NCBI GenBank assembly: GCA_015232955.1 | Contig: JADFYS010000078.1 | Location: 1-8,284, forward strand | Origin: Gammaproteobacteria bacterium | GTDB lineage: Bacteria; Pseudomonadota; Gammaproteobacteria; Thiohalomonadales; Thiohalomonadaceae | Length of the DNA stretch: 8,284 nucleotides | Direction of reading: 5' to 3' | Shown here: one piece after another, positions 8,268-8,284 of the stretch | Layout of the letters: each line of letters opens with the position of its first letter | Numbering within the stretch: position 1 is the first letter of the stretch | The notes under the pieces: generated by a model | What the model was told of the DNA's origin: nothing | The model's database searches: none | What the model saw: only the letters and a program-made list of their open reading frames with translations | Program-made: the position numbers and the translations under genes

Positions 8268-8284
8268 GGCAATACTCCTCTATC

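Overview
This window looks like chromosomal DNA from a gammaproteobacterium. The main clues are the E. coli IlvI/IlvH-like acetolactate synthase subunits, a 338-residue class I ketol-acid reductoisomerase, a gammaproteobacterial-type PssA, and an AsmA-family protein. The ilv genes followed by pssA are an order I know from Pseudomonas and related bacteria. I cannot name the genus. A purple-sulfur or sulfur-oxidising lineage is only an impression, from the style of the palindromic repeats.

Every gene I accept lies on the minus strand, so transcription runs from high to low coordinates. First is an 819-residue inner-membrane-anchored AsmA-family protein (5808-8267). A 270-bp leader follows, with small repeats, a candidate promoter and a 21-codon upstream ORF. 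Next come ilvI and ilvH, with overlapping stop and start codons. A 256-bp gap follows, mostly filled by a 153-bp palindromic MITE-like element, and then ilvC. A strong intrinsic terminator (2004-2037) ends the ilv unit. Downstream are pssA and, 4 nt after it, a fused histidine-phosphatase/Nudix protein. The last 222 bases (1-222) hold no supported gene. They contain one perfect 9-bp REP-like hairpin.

IlvI and IlvH form the valine-sensitive acetohydroxyacid synthase, and IlvC performs the next step toward isoleucine and valine. PssA makes phosphatidylserine, the precursor of phosphatidylethanolamine. AsmA-family proteins act at the envelope, so the window mixes branched-chain amino acid synthesis with envelope lipid functions.

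Four points deserve attention. (1) The ilvH-ilvC element has 16-bp imperfect terminal inverted repeats, a branched fold-back core and a likely 10-bp target duplication (9/10). (2) The SixA-like domain of the Nudix fusion keeps RHG but appears to have lost the second catalytic His and a conserved Arg. (3) A short Ile/Leu/Val-containing upstream ORF ends just before the ilvI ribosome binding site. (4) ilvC contains a run of ten G residues. I found no tRNA, rRNA, CRISPR array, transposase gene, phage gene or defence system, and no clearly new multi-gene system.
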